This document shows, in pieces, positions 47,303 through 61,248 of a DNA stretch of 64,000 nt. The stretch's first letter is position 1. Every line of letters starts with the position of its first letter. A program made the translations under genes and the position numbers. The notes under the pieces are model-generated. The model was not told the origin of the DNA, ran no database searches, and saw nothing but the letters and a program-made list of their open reading frames with translations. Source of the stretch: Ecdyonurus torrentis (Eukaryota; Arthropoda; Insecta; Ephemeroptera; Heptageniidae); NCBI GenBank assembly GCA_949318235.1, contig OX439129.1, positions 19,609,066 to 19,673,065 of the forward strand, read 5' to 3'.

Positions 47303-50284
47303 GAGACTGCTGGCACATAGCACAGGGACGACCATACAACATTTTAAACTGGTAATTTGAAGAGATCTTATTCAAAAGGCAAAATGTTTATTTTAGTTTT
47401 TATATTTTTTCTTCCTTATTTGATGGTAAAACTTTGAAATATATAGACCATAGTATACAAAAATTAAATTGCTGAGGGCAAATTTTATATGAATAGAAGA
47501 GATACAAGTTTTAGTAACCACATCAGTCTAAAAGCAAAAACTTATTATACAAACTATATAACAGTATTGAATTCAATTCTCTGGTGTACTCGTTTAACAA
47601 CGTATCGTCAGTAAATTGTTATACATTCCGTACTCGTAAACACAGATTTACTTTGAGTACGAGTGAAGTGAGCGCTTAAAATATATCAAAGTTTACTTTA
47701 ACTTTGCAATGTGGAACAGGAACATTTTTAAGATTGATTTGTATTTATTATTTTGTATATTATAATAAAATGAATTTTGACAATTTGATTAGATTATATT
47801 TCAATCTTAATGTGTATATAGCAAGGAAAAATTTACATTTGGAAATTGTCTAAGCGTATATAAATAAATTTTATTGCTAATGTCTTCCAAAGAGAAGTTT
47901 ATTAATGAAACTATCAATAGTAACCTATTTCAACGAAAATTCATTCACTGAGCTAGGCTAATTCATTCTACAGAATAAAACTGATCAAATATTATATGAA
48001 TGACTATAGCGTAGCAAAAGAGCTTAAATAATACTCCAAAGCATTGCATATTAAAAATAGATACAAGTTGAAAGATGAACAATTAGTGTGAAAACATAAT
48101 TAGTAAGACTCTCGCATGACTCCTCAGTGAGCTGTCTGTCACTCGACTAAAATTACGATACTTTGTGCCATGAAGTAAATACACATAATATAGTAAGTAG
48201 TATAAACCATAGACATATTATATAAGTCTATGGTATAAACTATATATAGGTAAACATCTTACTTTATTAACAAATATTAAAAGTAATTATTGTTAAAAAA
48301 TAGTCAGAGAACCCTGTAAGTGGGTATGTACCTTTTTTGGCCTCTTAATAAAAATGAATTATTATTATTACTATTAAATGCGGCATTGAAGTTACTTGGA
48401 GACCTATATAAATTTATATAATATACCATTTTGGGAAAAAGAAGAAGGAAAAAAAAAAAAAAGTTATTAAATTTTTGACTTGAAAATGTAGTGCTATAAT
48501 AAACGATCATAAAAAATATAAGAATTTTAATGTATACAGTACAGTATAACATTAAGTTAGGGTAGCAATTAAAATCTTATTTTCTCCAAAAGAATATTTA
48601 CTTTTTTTAATTGACTCCCCTAATGTTAGGCGCAAGGGAAAATTAATTTCTTTTTCCTCATCGGAGTTTTAAATTGCTCATTGAAGCCTTAATACAAATA
48701 CATGGATATATAAAACAAGTTATTAAAATTAGTTATATACGGAATAAGTGTTACTAAAAATCATGTTATACTATTATTATTTTCTTTTATCTGGATATCA
48801 ATTTTCTCGCTTGGCAAAATGCTCAATTTGTTGTATAACAAACATTTCAAGAAAGTAACTCTAAAATAAATGTTATTCTTGAAAGTATGAGATAACATAC
48901 ATATACACTGCTCGACGATGCGTATATGTGTATTTAAATTTTGAGTTCATATACTCATACTCTATTTTTACTATTCGTTACCTGGGATTGCTATTTTTTT
49001 TTCTTGTACTCTATCCAAACTTCATTTGTCGGAGTTAAGTGTCATGAAAAGTAAGCACTAACGTGTTTATGAATTTGATTAATGCGAGACTATTTAAATG
49101 ATGCTTTAAATAGTAACTAACACTCAATAAATATTTCTAATCTTAATACATCTAAATTAATAATTTAATACGAAGGTGGCACAATTTTAAGTTGCACTTC
49201 TTCTCGATATACACACGGACAAAAATAAATACGACTTAGTTATGCTATTCATAACAACATAATTTCAGCAACTATCAGCAACAAATTTGCACAAGAGGTG
49301 TTGAACAGCATAATTATTTATGCGATTCTAAGATTTAGCAATAATTTTACTATGCAATATAAATGAAGCATAAATTAAGTAATGTATATCCGTGTTTAAC
49401 ATATAATATTAAATAAAGAAAAAAAAGTATTTAAAGTCATAAATTTTGTGATTTTTTATTGTAATTATTTTTATTTTGGTGCGAAATATAATGTATAATA
49501 TAACTAATTATTTCTCCTAAAAATAACTGGCCCACCTTCTATTATAAAATATTTAATATTTTCTCATAATTTTTTTAGACACACCTATAAGAATTAAAAT
49601 AATATTTATTAAATTTATAAAATTTTAATACATAAAAAAATCTATATATTTAATTATAAATTTACGTGGGTAAGGACGACATGAAAATTTATGATTTTAG
49701 ATGAATTGTATATAAGTATAAAGGACCCCTGCTTAGTTAGATCATACATGTATGTATGTATAATGTATATATATATATATACATGTAAGTTTATTGCCCT
49801 CAAACAATTTGTATGTCAACGCAACTTTTAAATATCACCCTCCTCGTGACGTAATTTCAAATCATGTGACTATTAATTATTTGATTTGTGCATGTAGGTA
49901 TAGGCACAACCCTATATAACTGCAATTACATACAACAATTATTTTTACCATACATGCTGATGTATATGGTCACACCTATTGATAATTAAACATGGTATAT
50001 ATAATATAGAATAATAATTACACCATTGAATATAAAATAAAATGTAACAATGTAGGCGGTACTTTATTGTTGATTTAATTGTTGTACTTGTCGATATGTA
50101 TATACAATTTATGATTTCAAGGTAATTTTCTTATTGCGTTCAATTACAATAACATATTTATTACTGCTTGATAGGATGGTGAGGAATGTAATAAAATTAT
50201 ATCTTGGGGAAAAAAAAGCGTTGACAAAACAATGTTTAATTAAGCTGAACAGGGAAATGTAAGTAAAATTTAAAGATCAGTGTT

Positions 50285-50411
50285 AATGATGTTTGTAAAC
50301 CCTGTTCCCTTGCTCCAAAAAAATGCGCAATTCCGTTTAAAAAGCATTAAGCGATCGTCATTTTTTTAGGTTTGGGGCACGAAAAACAGGCTTACGAACA
50401 TCAGTGTTAAC
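50285..50411 (+). repeat. Dispersed repeat, copy 2
   Basis: Same-orientation copy of 18524-18651, with substitutions and a few short indels. The two copies lie 32 kb apart and in different contexts, which supports a dispersed family rather than a local duplication. Confidence 0.8.
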
Positions 50412-51438
50412 GAATTTCAATTTTATAACAATGATTCCAATTCTAAGTAAACTTTTATTTTCATTACAAATTTTGCTACATATTTATATAACATTCAAGT
50501 GTGTATAACTTCTATTGTAACATAAAATTTTTAATTCATGCATTAAATAGAACTCAACGTTGTATAATATGCAAAAACAAATTCTAAGACTTTTGATGAC
50601 TATAGGGCTTATCAAATATTAAGCGTAAAAGTAAAATAAATATAGTGTTAAAAATGCTGTTATTTTGTTGCCTCACGCAGCGAACTACTTCATCCCTATA
50701 GCTGCCACAGTACATCACAACAAAGCAAAATAAAACAACTCAAACTAATTTAAGTTTTAAATATAGAAATCGTGCGGACTCTCCCAGAAATCTAAAGAAT
50801 TTCTTTAATTTCCACACTAAACAACACAAAAAAACGAGAATTTAATTTAAGAACAAACATAAATAAGGATTAAAGTGATTATACAAATTTCAAACGTTTT
50901 CTTTGTAAAATTTAAGTGTGTAATAAACTAGTTTAAATGCATTTTTGATACCTTTGTATTTTATATTAAATGTTTACATTTTTTTGGGTAACTTTATTAA
51001 CTTTCATTAAGATTGTTTTAAAAAAGAGCTCTTTAGCTTTTTGAGGTAATTATATGAGAAAGCGAGAGAGAGAGGAGAGAGAGAGAATTGAAAGATAAGC
51101 ATTAAAAAATCTAGCGCTTCACATTTTCAATGTATATAAATACATATAGATAAATAAATTAGACGATAAACAGATTAATAAAGTATCAATAACAACACGT
51201 ATTCTCATCAGACAACTTCTTGGCACTGTTATATCGTATGAAAATTGATATAAAATTAAATCAACAGCAGTGAATTTTTTATAAACTAAATATTCTATAT
51301 TCAACAGCAACGTATAAAATTATCATACATATATTGTATCATATAATTATCATATTACAGAATAGGAAATGGTTTACCATCATATGGTATAACATTATGC
51401 ATAAAGTTAACCTGACATACGAAACTAAACTAAAAATA

Positions 51439-51477
<39 letters not shown>

Positions 51478-52990
51478 TATATCAAGTCTAATATGTATAT
51501 AGATATTATGCAAAATGTGACCCCTCTTCCTTGTGCAATTTTCATTTCCATGTGAAATTTCTATACTCTTATACATATACGCGTGTTGTGTATACGAGAG
51601 TTCAATGCCGGTATCGGACACAAGGCAAGCAGTGCGAACACCTCCCTGTCATCCGCTCGTTAAACCACAAGACATTGTTACTTGTATACTAAATGATCCC
51701 ATTGTTGATTTCTTCACTTTGTTCTTTTCAAGTATTTTTAACCCTCTCAAATGTAAATCACGCATTTCATTAAATTAGAATACAAATCATTGGATCCAAA
51801 TTAGAGCCTGAGCTGTGTGTGCAGTCTTTCTAAAAAAACTAATATATTATAAATTATAAGTGATAGATCTTACCAAAGGAATGGCAACTCGTGTATTAAA
51901 AATAAATAAATTAGATCATGCAAATTTATTGAGCCGATAATTACTAAGCGGCTTAATAATTTTAGTCACTTCCGATTTTCATCTGAACAGCACATTGACA
52001 AAGTCTCTTATTATTTATACTCGGCGCAATATTCTCAATTCTCAATGAGCAATACATTGAATTGCATGCAATTTGCATCCAAAATCTACTGAAGTTTTAT
52101 TGCAATCGAATTTTTTTGGAAATATTACTCTGTGTGAACAAACAAATTAAATAAAATAAACAATATTAATTTTAATTTATTTTAGTTTTTATTTCTTAAA
52201 TTAAAAATGTTTTGATGACTAAATAATATGTGTTTGTAATACAATGTTCTATGAAATGAATGATTATATGCCTAGCTATAGTTTATTGTTATGTTTTAGC
52301 TGTAATATAAGTTTAAGTTGTGTACGTTTATTAATTATAATGATGTACTTTATTGATAAGAATCTATGTATTAAGTTTGACGTGATCACGTATTTATGCC
52401 ACTGATTGTAACAAAAATAAATAAATAAATAAATAAAAAATTTAAACTGAACGGGATGGGTAAAATAACAATAATGATGATTTCAATAAATATAAAAGGT
52501 ATTTCACTTTATTATATAGGAACTAATTTTTTGAATTTATATACATTAATAAAAATCACGCTTGAAATTAAAATAATAAAATACATTGCAGCGTTATATC
52601 TGACAATAAAAAGTGACATTAAAATAATAATAAAAAATGATTTAAAAACAGGACCTAATACCATACTTAATAACAATAATAAAACAGACTTAATTCACTG
52701 CCCGGCATTTGTCATGGAAATTGGAAATAGTTACAGGTATACTGTAAGATATAACCTTTACATGAAAATAGTTCACATTAATACAGTAAAGAATAAATTA
52801 CGTAATTTATGCTGCAATTGTGTCATTAAAGCATAAATGATGCTATAAATTCCAAATGTACTGAAAATGAGCTAGTTTAATTATTACGTATTTATTCTTG
52901 TCCGTGTACACTTCAAGAAATGCATGAAGATGTAAGAGATAAAGACAATGCAAAATACTATTCACATCTTAATTAACTGATAATTAGAAG
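50412..52990. other. AT-rich stretch without a supported gene
   Basis: Contains a broken GA tract at 51062-51087, (TA)n at 51440-51475, and an AAAT array at 52414-52440. The 126-codon frame at 52456-52836 is dominated by Ile, Lys and Asn and starts beside the AAAT array. I regard it as fortuitous. Confidence 0.5.
51062..51087 (+). repeat. Short GA tract
   Basis: gcgagagagagaggagagagagaga; imperfect. Confidence 0.85.
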
Positions 52991-52992
52991 GC

Positions 52993-53006
52993 TATAAATG
53001 ACGTCA
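52993..53006 (+). promoter_or_regulatory. TATA box with adjoining CRE palindrome
   Basis: tataaa at 52993-52998 is followed at once by tgacgtca at 52999-53006. It sits about 195 bases before a start codon in good context, and a locally GC-richer leader (53030-53190) lies between. A start site about 30 bases right of the TATA box would fall near 53023. A CRE inside a core promoter suggests cAMP/CREB-type control. This is inference from motifs. Confidence 0.5.
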
Positions 53007-53190
53007 CTCAGATTTGAGTTGAAATAGACGCAAGTCCGCTCTCTGTAGCGCGCACTCTTGCGGGCAAGCAGAGTGCCGGAGTGTGAGAGAGAGCGCGCGG
53101 GTCTTGAAAGAGAGTCAGTACCAGTTGAAGCAGTGAGGTGTAGGGACGTATATCTTACCTCCGGTCCCTATTAACCCCTAGTGTGTTACC

Positions 53191-53254
53191 ATGTTACTCA
53201 GAAGAGCAGTTATAGTGTGCATTGTGCTTCTTGCAGCAATTCAATTATGTGCCG
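53191..53254 (+). CDS. Candidate first coding exon of a secreted or membrane protein (signal peptide)
   Basis: The ATG at 53191 has A at -3 (ttaccATG). It opens 21 codons: a basic N-region (MLLRR) and a hydrophobic core (AVIVCIVLLAAIQL) ending Cys-Ala, a plausible signal-peptidase site. One further base precedes a donor, ccg|gtatgt, so the intron phase is 1, as is usual after signal-peptide exons. A TATA/CRE pair lies upstream. The following exons are not identified. Weak phase-compatible acceptors occur at 57748, 58073 and 61248. The product could be a neuropeptide precursor, a secreted protein or a receptor. Identity is unknown. Confidence 0.5.
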
Positions 53255-54328
53255 GTATGTAACCATAAATAAAATTACCATATTGCTAACTCGTATAGTA
53301 TAACTTATTTTAAAATTATTGTATTGAGGTATTTCAATTCAATTTTTAAGTATTCAGTTTCATGCTATTAGTTTTTAATATTATTTATTAATTAACAATT
53401 ATTTGGGTGAAATCAGACACATTATTAGCAAAGGTGATAGCTACAGTTAGGGACTACAAAAATTCAATTTATAGAAAATTATATTATGAAATAATTAAAC
53501 TTGCACAGGTTGGGAAAAAAAAAGCTATTTTAAATAATAAATATACATACCAAATTTTGATAAGATGTGCGGCGAAGAAGAAAAAAATTAATAAACTAAG
53601 ATTTTACTAAACATTCTAAAATTTAAAAATTTGTCATCCCAACAACATTAATAAATTGAAAAATTTAAAGTGTATCGTTATCTGATCAAACGAGAACATA
53701 GACGTATAAGCAATAATTTTAGCAACATAAATTTTACTAAACCTTATTATATAATGATTATCTTCATGATTTAATCTCTAAGGACCCACAATTTTTGAAT
53801 TATAGAGTACTCAATAATAATTATTTTAAACACATAATTGTTTTAATTTGCAGTAGAGTATATACTGCAAAAATTACTATGTAATAAACAATGAGAGGTA
53901 TATAATTTACTTTACCAAATTATGTTTACTTTGTTAACCATTCTAAAATCAAGTACTTGTTAAGTTCACCTATAACATTTTAAACTATCTTGATTTTAAA
54001 GTAAAAAATATAACTACAAATAAAATGAAAGTTTCGTGCGTATAACCAAATAAGGTACACATAACATTATTTGTATTTGAATTAAAATAAGGTTTACATT
54101 AGCGTAGGTACTTAAGTATATTTAATAGTCTTAGTAACATGCAAAACATTTCTATTCTTTGCTGATAATAGTATTAATAGGGCAGTACAAAAAAAGTGTA
54201 ATAAGTAATGTAGAGGCCTTTTTTGAGTAGTATTTATGTTTGTATTCATTTATTTACTTTCATTTTGGGGATAAAATAATTACATGTAACATCAATGAAA
54301 CTTTTTTTAAAGAAATTACCTGAAACAG

Positions 54329-54332
<4 letters not shown>

Positions 54333-54378
<46 letters not shown>
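54333..54378 (-). repeat. (CT)n microsatellite (GA on the minus strand)
   Basis: Twenty-three CT units on the plus strand. The only GA/CT tract in the window with this orientation. Confidence 0.97.
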
Positions 54379-54379
<1 letters not shown>

Positions 54380-55265
54380 ATCCAAGTTTCCAATAATTTA
54401 TTTTCTTATTGCATATATAACTCCTAATAAAACGAAGTACGATTGATGTATGGATATTTCTATATTATAAAAAAAGTGCATGTAAAACAATTTGCATAAA
54501 AAGAAATATTAAATGTTCAATAATTATGAGTCCACCCACGTGTAAGTCGCGGTGTGGTGCGCCGGCAAATACACAACAACATTGTACTTGGTGTTAATGT
54601 TTACTCTCGGTACATACTTACAATGTCTCCAGTGTTTACGTACAGTAAATACTTGGCGGTCTGTACTGAAGTCTTCAAAGAGACAAACTTACCCTCGCAT
54701 AACACTGCCGCATACACGCAACTATATGCTACATTGCAACGATAATATTTAACTTCACACTTTAATTACTGGAAATTACGAAGAAAACAAAACTTATGAT
54801 ACGTCATTATAACTAAGCAACATATTAAAGTGTATACAAAATAATTGTACTCTGGACCATACACTTTTTTAATTAATATTAATACTGAACACAACAAAAA
54901 ATTCAACACAGTATAGTTTTAAAAAGTATATAGACCTCGAAATGTGTATTATTATTATTTTTGGATAGCTCTATATAATGTCTTTTCAATCCTTGTTATA
55001 ATGTTTTAATTTTTTTTCAATTTTCTGAAAAATACCAATGAATTGCAACAGAAAGGAGAGCTTCGTTTAAAAATACATGATATAAGATATTTAAAGAAGC
55101 TGTGATATGAAGAAAACAAACACACGAGTATCATGATGCGCTACAATTTCTCATATCATGAAGATACCTTATTTGCTTGCAGGCAAAAAAATAAAATAAT
55201 AATAAAATACCAAAAGTCTCATAAATTTACATCCAGTTTTATTTCTCCACATGAAAGATAAAAGA

Positions 55266-55268
<3 letters not shown>

Positions 55269-55332
<64 letters not shown>
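55269..55332 (+). repeat. (GA)n microsatellite
   Basis: Thirty-two units; purine-rich on the plus strand. Confidence 0.97.
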
Positions 55333-55333
<1 letters not shown>

Positions 55334-56435
55334 GCGAAATAAAAAGCGATGTTGTTACGTATTTTGTATGGTAAATATTTAGTCAACAACACTCAAGTTT
55401 ATTGCGTGAATTTTGTTTCATTGTTTAGTTTCCCAGTTTTGCGTTGTGTGTAGGCGTCATTCAAAAACATTAAGGCGTGTGATGCGAGTTTTTGAATCAT
55501 CGCTCGCTACTCAATGAACATACATATTAATGAAATCTACTATTATAACAGTAAGCAGTAATTACTCATACATACATTTAATTATATACCTTTATACATA
55601 ATATCAAATTTAATAAATTACAATAATTATTTAATTTTGTTAATAATCATAATTATAGGTCTTCAATATAAAACATAATTAATAAAAACTTATACAATAT
55701 TAAAAATGAATGTTTTTTTGTTTACTAATTAAGAAAGTTTCTAAACATCCGTCTTGCAATTAGATTGCTACCAGGTACAATTATAATAATTTATACACAC
55801 AATCATGCACATTTAACTTTGTTTTTGTGATTATTTCTTCTATATAGCCTATACTTTTTATTCTAATTATTGTAGCGCTATTTTAAATTTGTACGATGCA
55901 TATAAGTCTTGCCAAGTGTAGGCAATATTTAGTGGGAGAAATTGTATTCATGCTATTTAGGGCTGCGTTAACGCGTTCAAGTCTCCCAATGAAACACACA
56001 GTTCGTATTTCCATAAGATCTAGCGGGAGAGAGAAAGAGAGAGAATTTTTTTCCGAAAAATGCGCATTTTTTATATAAAGGTATAAAAAAAAATTACAAA
56101 TTTAAAATACTAATAATTCCGCTATCTAATTAGCTAATTTTTTTTAATCACATTTATTCAAAATGCTTAAAATTGACACGTCAATCACACTTAAAAATCA
56201 ATTTGTTATTACTCCTGGTACCCCTCATTGGTCATCAATCAACCTCCACGCACATACCTATAGATATAAAATATTGGTGGACACTCGCTGATCAATCATA
56301 GTCGCTCCGACGTGCAAATCAAATCCAGTATAGTGTATAATGTACTGTGCAGTGTATCCATACATGCCACAGTAGCAGAGAATAAAGGACTGGTTTGTTA
56401 AATCATTTTTTGTATGTACATCGGTATTTAGGTGC

Positions 56436-56456
56436 TTTTTTTTTTTTTTTTTTTTT
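56436..56456. repeat. Poly(T) tract
   Basis: Twenty-one T residues. The purine-free run is followed by gtac, not by an acceptor. Confidence 0.9.
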
Positions 56457-56828
56457 GTACCGAGTGTTGGTTCTAAGAATTATTTTAAATAACCACAGCT
56501 ACCGTTAAATATTTCAATACACTGCAATGTATAATTAATCAAATAGAGCGGTTATATATGTTCATGTGTCCTTTAGACATTTTTTTATTGAAAGTTAAAA
56601 ATATTCTCTCTCTAGCTAAAACTAAACCATGATTTTCTGGTTTATACAATACTTAAGATTTTATTCTAATACTGCGTACTTTATTTTTTCATATCGTATA
56701 ACCGTTTTTCTATATCGGTGAATGTATAGGAATTAGTATTTAGGCTAAAGTTTGATTCCATATCACCTGGAGATAAGAATGACAAGTAAAGTATTCACAG
56801 GACATAACCATAGCACAACAACAAATAT

Positions 56829-56901
56829 AATGAATGAATGAATGAATGAATGAATGAATGAATGAATGAATGAATGAATGAATGAATGAATGAATGAATG
56901 A
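56829..56901. repeat. (AATG)n microsatellite
   Basis: About eighteen perfect aatg/tgaa units. Confidence 0.97.
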
Positions 56902-57748
56902 ACAATGAATAAATAGTAGAAGAAAAGAAAGAAGAAAAAACTACAAATGTGGAATGAAATAATTATTATAATTTTTACTCATCTGCTCCTTTTAAACGCG
57001 ACGTAACAGTATACTTAAATTTTATTATACCATTTAGCAACAAATAAATTTTAAATTAAAAATTTGAGTTATATTAATTACAAGTAGTGACAAAATAATA
57101 ATAAATTTTATCAGTTAATTATATTGGATATACAGTACATTGAAATTGCTATTAAGTATATAAAATCAATAAATAATCAAATATGTAAATTATAATTTTC
57201 ACTATTACCACCAAGCAGTAATAACGATAAAAATAATCATTAAACTAATGTTGCAATATGTTTTGAGAGCTTAAAAAAAAATTACTTGTCTTTTTCATAC
57301 ATCTTTATTTACATACTTTTAGTAAATCTTTATAAGCATTAATCTTTTTACACTTAACATTTGTAAATTTACATAATATCATCATGCCATGAACATACTT
57401 GCAAATATTAAACACATGTCCGAGAGTTTTTTTTTATCTCATATTTGAGAGTCGCACCTCTCTATATTTATTACCCAACTTTGGAGGTAGAGTTTTAAAA
57501 AACATATATTTTAATTCCTTTAGCTGGATTATAGCCTGTAATTTATGCATAGATTAAACTCATAAAATTAAATATCAAACAGGAATGTAAAAATTACTTA
57601 TGAAATTTTTGATTGAAAAATTTGACGTATATCATACATAGGAAACACGCTCGCATATATATATGGAATGCAAGGTTTATATATAAACCTTGTATGGAAT
57701 GTAATTTTTATAGATTTTTTTAACCCCAGTATTTTTTTTTTCCTGCAG

Positions 57749-57782
57749 AAAGTGAATATATAACAATGCTTGTTGTTAAAAA
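57749..57782 (+). CDS. Very weak candidate exon
   Basis: A textbook acceptor (eleven T, then cctgcag, ending 57748) precedes a phase-1-compatible reading (g+aa = Glu, then SEYITMLVVK) and a possible donor, aa|gtacgt. Joined to 53191-53254 it would place a Glu directly after the signal peptide. The 34-nt length and AT-rich content make chance likely. Confidence 0.15.
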
Positions 57783-57981
57783 GTACGTAAAATTAAATAA
57801 TAATAATAAGCAAATAATAATAAAATATAGTTTTTTTTTTTCATATTAAATGCAGCACGGCTGCGAGGAGAGTATAAAAAAAGAGCTATTAAATTTAACC
57901 CTAATTTTTTCAAAGAAAATATTTTAAAGATGCCGATGACCTTATATGTACTTTTATGGTTTGCTCTGCTTTAAAAAGACG

Positions 57982-57985
<4 letters not shown>

Positions 57986-58012
<27 letters not shown>
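57986..58012. repeat. Poly(A) tract
   Basis: Twenty-seven A residues. Confidence 0.9.
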
Positions 58013-58015
<3 letters not shown>

Positions 58016-58073
58016 AACAATTTAAGTTGAAGTAATAATAACTTGAGTGTTCTTTTGACACGTTACTTCTCAG

Positions 58074-58252
58074 TGCTGTCGGCATGCTTTTTTTTAATAA
58101 CTCTTATTGCCTTTTTATTATTATTATTATTTGCCATTCAACGGACACGGAGAAAAAAGTTGAATAAATACTTTCAACTGTTAGATAACAATTATCTTCT
58201 ATTGCCTTATACGGACGTTCAATGTATTTATATGGAGAATTTAAATGAATAA
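58074..58252 (+). CDS. Weak candidate exon encoding one membrane helix and a short tail
   Basis: The acceptor-like cgttacttctcag ends at 58073. The phase-1 frame then gives a ~19-residue hydrophobic helix (CFFLITLIAFLLLLLFAI), a positive-inside cluster (QRTRRKKLNK) and a 30-residue polar tail to a TAA. The layout resembles the last exon of a single-pass type I receptor and its phase fits 53191-53254. However, T-rich DNA produces hydrophobic frames by chance and no family is recognised. Confidence 0.18.
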
Positions 58253-58436
58253 AATACTATATTTATAAGTATATTATGGCATTTCTTTAATGAAGCGATA
58301 AACTAAAATTTTATGTCACATAATTTGTATACATACACGCTTATATTTTATTGGGCGTTTGAAGTTATATAGGAAAATATTAATAAATAGAAAATAGAAT
58401 TTAAAAATATGTTGAGATAGGATGAAAAAGAATTCA

Positions 58437-58439
58437 TGT

Positions 58440-58522
<83 letters not shown>
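58437..58522 (+). repeat. Compound (GT)n-(GA)n microsatellite
   Basis: About thirteen GT units run directly into about twenty-nine GA units. Confidence 0.97.
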
Positions 58523-58525
<3 letters not shown>

Positions 58526-60661
58526 CTATCAGAAACAATGCCATGCAATTTTTCTTATTATTTTCTTAACGTGTAAAACATAATAATAGAGCAATTTTTT
58601 TATATAACACTGGTACTATTATTCATTTTATAGAATACGAGGATTAATTAACATTACCGTAACTCCATGAAATTTGATATCATGTTACAGAAAGTTACAA
58701 ATATGACTACTGTAATAATAATAATTTGTATTATTACCGGTACACGTAAAATTCAAAATAAATTATTATCAACACACACAATTAGTATAAATATGCTTAA
58801 ATTAATTATAATAATTGATATATGGTTTTGACTATCAAATATTAATTATTGAAATATTAATAGAGTTATAAAAGATGCAATTTTGCCAGTGTATAGTTGT
58901 ACAGTAATAAACTGGACTGATAGAGTATTTATTATACAACCAAGTCCGAGTGCATGTAAGCAGGCAGATCTTAGTGAACACCTGAGGCAGTGACAAACAA
59001 TACGCACGGAAACTTTCAGTGAATCAAAACCAAAATATATAAAAGGGGTCACGTGCCATGGACAAAATCGCAAGATATATTCAAATTTCATTATATAAAT
59101 CACGTAAAATTTAATTTATTTGACGTTTATTATTCTAAACCAGTTTTTTTTTTCATACGATAATAATATTTAAAATTAGATCGAATTTTATATCTGATGT
59201 TATATAGATAGATATAGTTTTGATTTAGTGTTTCTCTAATGCTTCTGATTTGGTGGTTCAAATTTTGTGATGCCAGTTTTGAAATTTTATACACACATAA
59301 AATTTTATTTATATATGCATATAGCAAAATTCCTTCAACGAAGAAGAAGAGGAGAAAAAAATAATCAAATTACAACATTTTTTTTTCAATTAAAAGTTGT
59401 TAAAATAAATTTATTAAGGGGAGGGATCAGTAATAAACGATCAGTAGATTCAAAGTCAACTGGATCTGATTTTTTTTTTGCACAGTGATACTGTGGATTA
59501 CAAGTGGAACCCAAATATTTAGAAATTCTGGGGTATCAATAATCAAAATTTTGAATTACGAGGGTTTTTAATTTTAAGTCCAAATGGCTTACTATTATTA
59601 ATTAAGTAAATGTAAGTTTCAATAACATTTTTCACCCCTATATAATCTAACTGTAACCTACCTTATTATTACTATTTTAAACGAATGAGACCCCACGCAC
59701 GCCAAATTCGGTGGCAGACATCAAACATTACATTTTTGTGTTACAATATAATTACAAATCTCATGTAAGAACTCGTTACATTATACGAGTGTCAATAAGT
59801 GTTAGAATAATGATATTAAATTTATAGTCATAATAAAAATAGACAATCAAAATCTAGAAGATAATGGACCTTCTCTTTTCTTAACATTTTATTTATGTAA
59901 TTCAATAATTTAAAGCTAAAAATACAGCTTTTATTAGATATAATCGAATGCGACCTTCATTTTACTTCAATGTTTTCTGCATTCACCTACGAGTCCATAA
60001 TATAATGCCTTTTTTATGCATATAATATTATGCAAGATTTAATTTTTTTTTCTTCATTTTATAGTTGTTTTTATAATTTAATTTTACCATTTAAGTAGAT
60101 GCTATATAATAATTTGTTACTCTCATAAATATATAAGTATGCGTAATTTCAATGGAATTGCACATAACCTCAATTTTCTAACAAGTATACTTTGTAATTT
60201 ATAAATATTATACTTGCTGTAATAAATTATGCTGCGAGAGTCTCGTCGTTGTAAATTATCATTCTTTTGAATCTGCTGCTGCTTTGCCTCTTGCTCTCAA
60301 CTCGTATACAGTACATTGCAACGCGCACCATTTTTTTAACACTGAAAAAAAATAGCTGATTGATTTGCCATGAAAATCAATTATATGGAAATAAGGACCA
60401 AAATGAAGAGATTCTTCAAAAGGAAGGGATTATTCAAAGTTAAATATTTAAAATAATTAAAAGTTAACCTAAATAACAATGAGTATTATAATGAGCTGGT
60501 AATTTGGTTTGCTTAATGCAGAATTATAGCTAAGAGCTCTGATTGTTAACTTGTTTTAAAAGATTGCCATATCATATAGTAAATTTATTTAATTACTGTT
60601 TGTTTGCTTTCTTATGGAAAAACGAATTTGATTCATTTTGTTTGTAACAATGAGAAAGGTT

Positions 60662-60873
60662 TCAATAGGGTGTGTGCGCATGACGTCATTCTGAATGCTT
60701 TCTATGCTCTTCTTGAGCAATGAATAACATTGCTCAGTATAGGAAAAATATAGTGTTTGGCTATTTTCTTTGGAAATTTTTTTAAGTATTTTTAAACTGA
60801 CAAAATGAGTCATTTTCCTATACTGACCCATGTTATTTAGCGCTCACGTATGGTGTCGACTTTAACATGAATG
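60662..60873. repeat. Degraded copy of the 29924-30327 element interior
   Basis: Shares agggtgt.tgcg.atgacgt, gaataacattgctcag.ata, tttttaaactg.caaaatga, ttttcctat, cccatgttatt and gtcgactttaacatgaatg with 29971-30270, in the same order and orientation. An internal segment of about 85 bases is missing, and the cactccccccg ends are not found. A TGACGTCA octamer lies at 60681-60688 within it. Confidence 0.75.
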
Positions 60874-61248
60874 AAACTACCTTATTCATCATGTCACCAG
60901 TTTCATATCATTAAGCTGCAACTCGAAAACATTGTCGTTAATAACATTAACACAAATAAATTGTGAGGGAGTGTTGTACAAGCATTATTTTGTTGCCGTT
61001 AGTGATAATCATACGATAATGTTATATAACGATAATGAGTACTTTTAACAATTAAACGATAATTTTTCAGTGTAAAAACCACTCCAGTACACGTCACTTA
61101 ATGTTTTGTGCGTGTGTTGGAGACTTCACATGGTGCGTGCTTAAATGCAGCCCACCTGGCTTCTTCATGCAATTTTGTATGCAGCTCGGGAAATTTCAGA
61201 TCTCATTCATCCAGTTTTTAATTTTTTTTTATTATTTTTACTTACAAG

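Larger units (their letters stand above)
44445..50284. other. AT-rich stretch without recognised genes
   Basis: Holds the (AT)n and GA arrays listed separately, a weak exon candidate at 47111-47302, and a ccatagac...gtctatgg palindrome at 48208-48234. Nothing else is supported. Confidence 0.5.
53255..60661. other. Possible intron of the 53191 gene; repeat-rich, no firm exon
   Basis: Holds CT and GA tracts, an AATG array and homopolymers (listed separately). Three phase-1 acceptors with open frames were noted as weak exon candidates. A second TATA-like patch (gatataaaata, about 56266) follows an inverted CCAAT (attgg) at about 56228. No protein family was recognised. Confidence 0.4.

Noticed and set aside
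51590..51680. tRNA-like boxes (gtggtttaacgagcgg on minus; gagttcaatgccgg on plus)
   Set aside because: The A-box-like and B-box-like motifs lie on opposite strands and no cloverleaf can be drawn, so this is neither a tRNA nor a clear SINE.
52456..52836. 126-codon plus-strand frame
   Set aside because: Composition is Ile/Lys/Asn-driven, it starts at an AAAT repeat, and no motif is seen. At this base composition a frame this long is only mildly unexpected.
54552..54752. GC-richer block with two overlapping plus-strand frames
   Set aside because: Two different frames are open equally, there is no acceptor or donor, and no family similarity was recognised.
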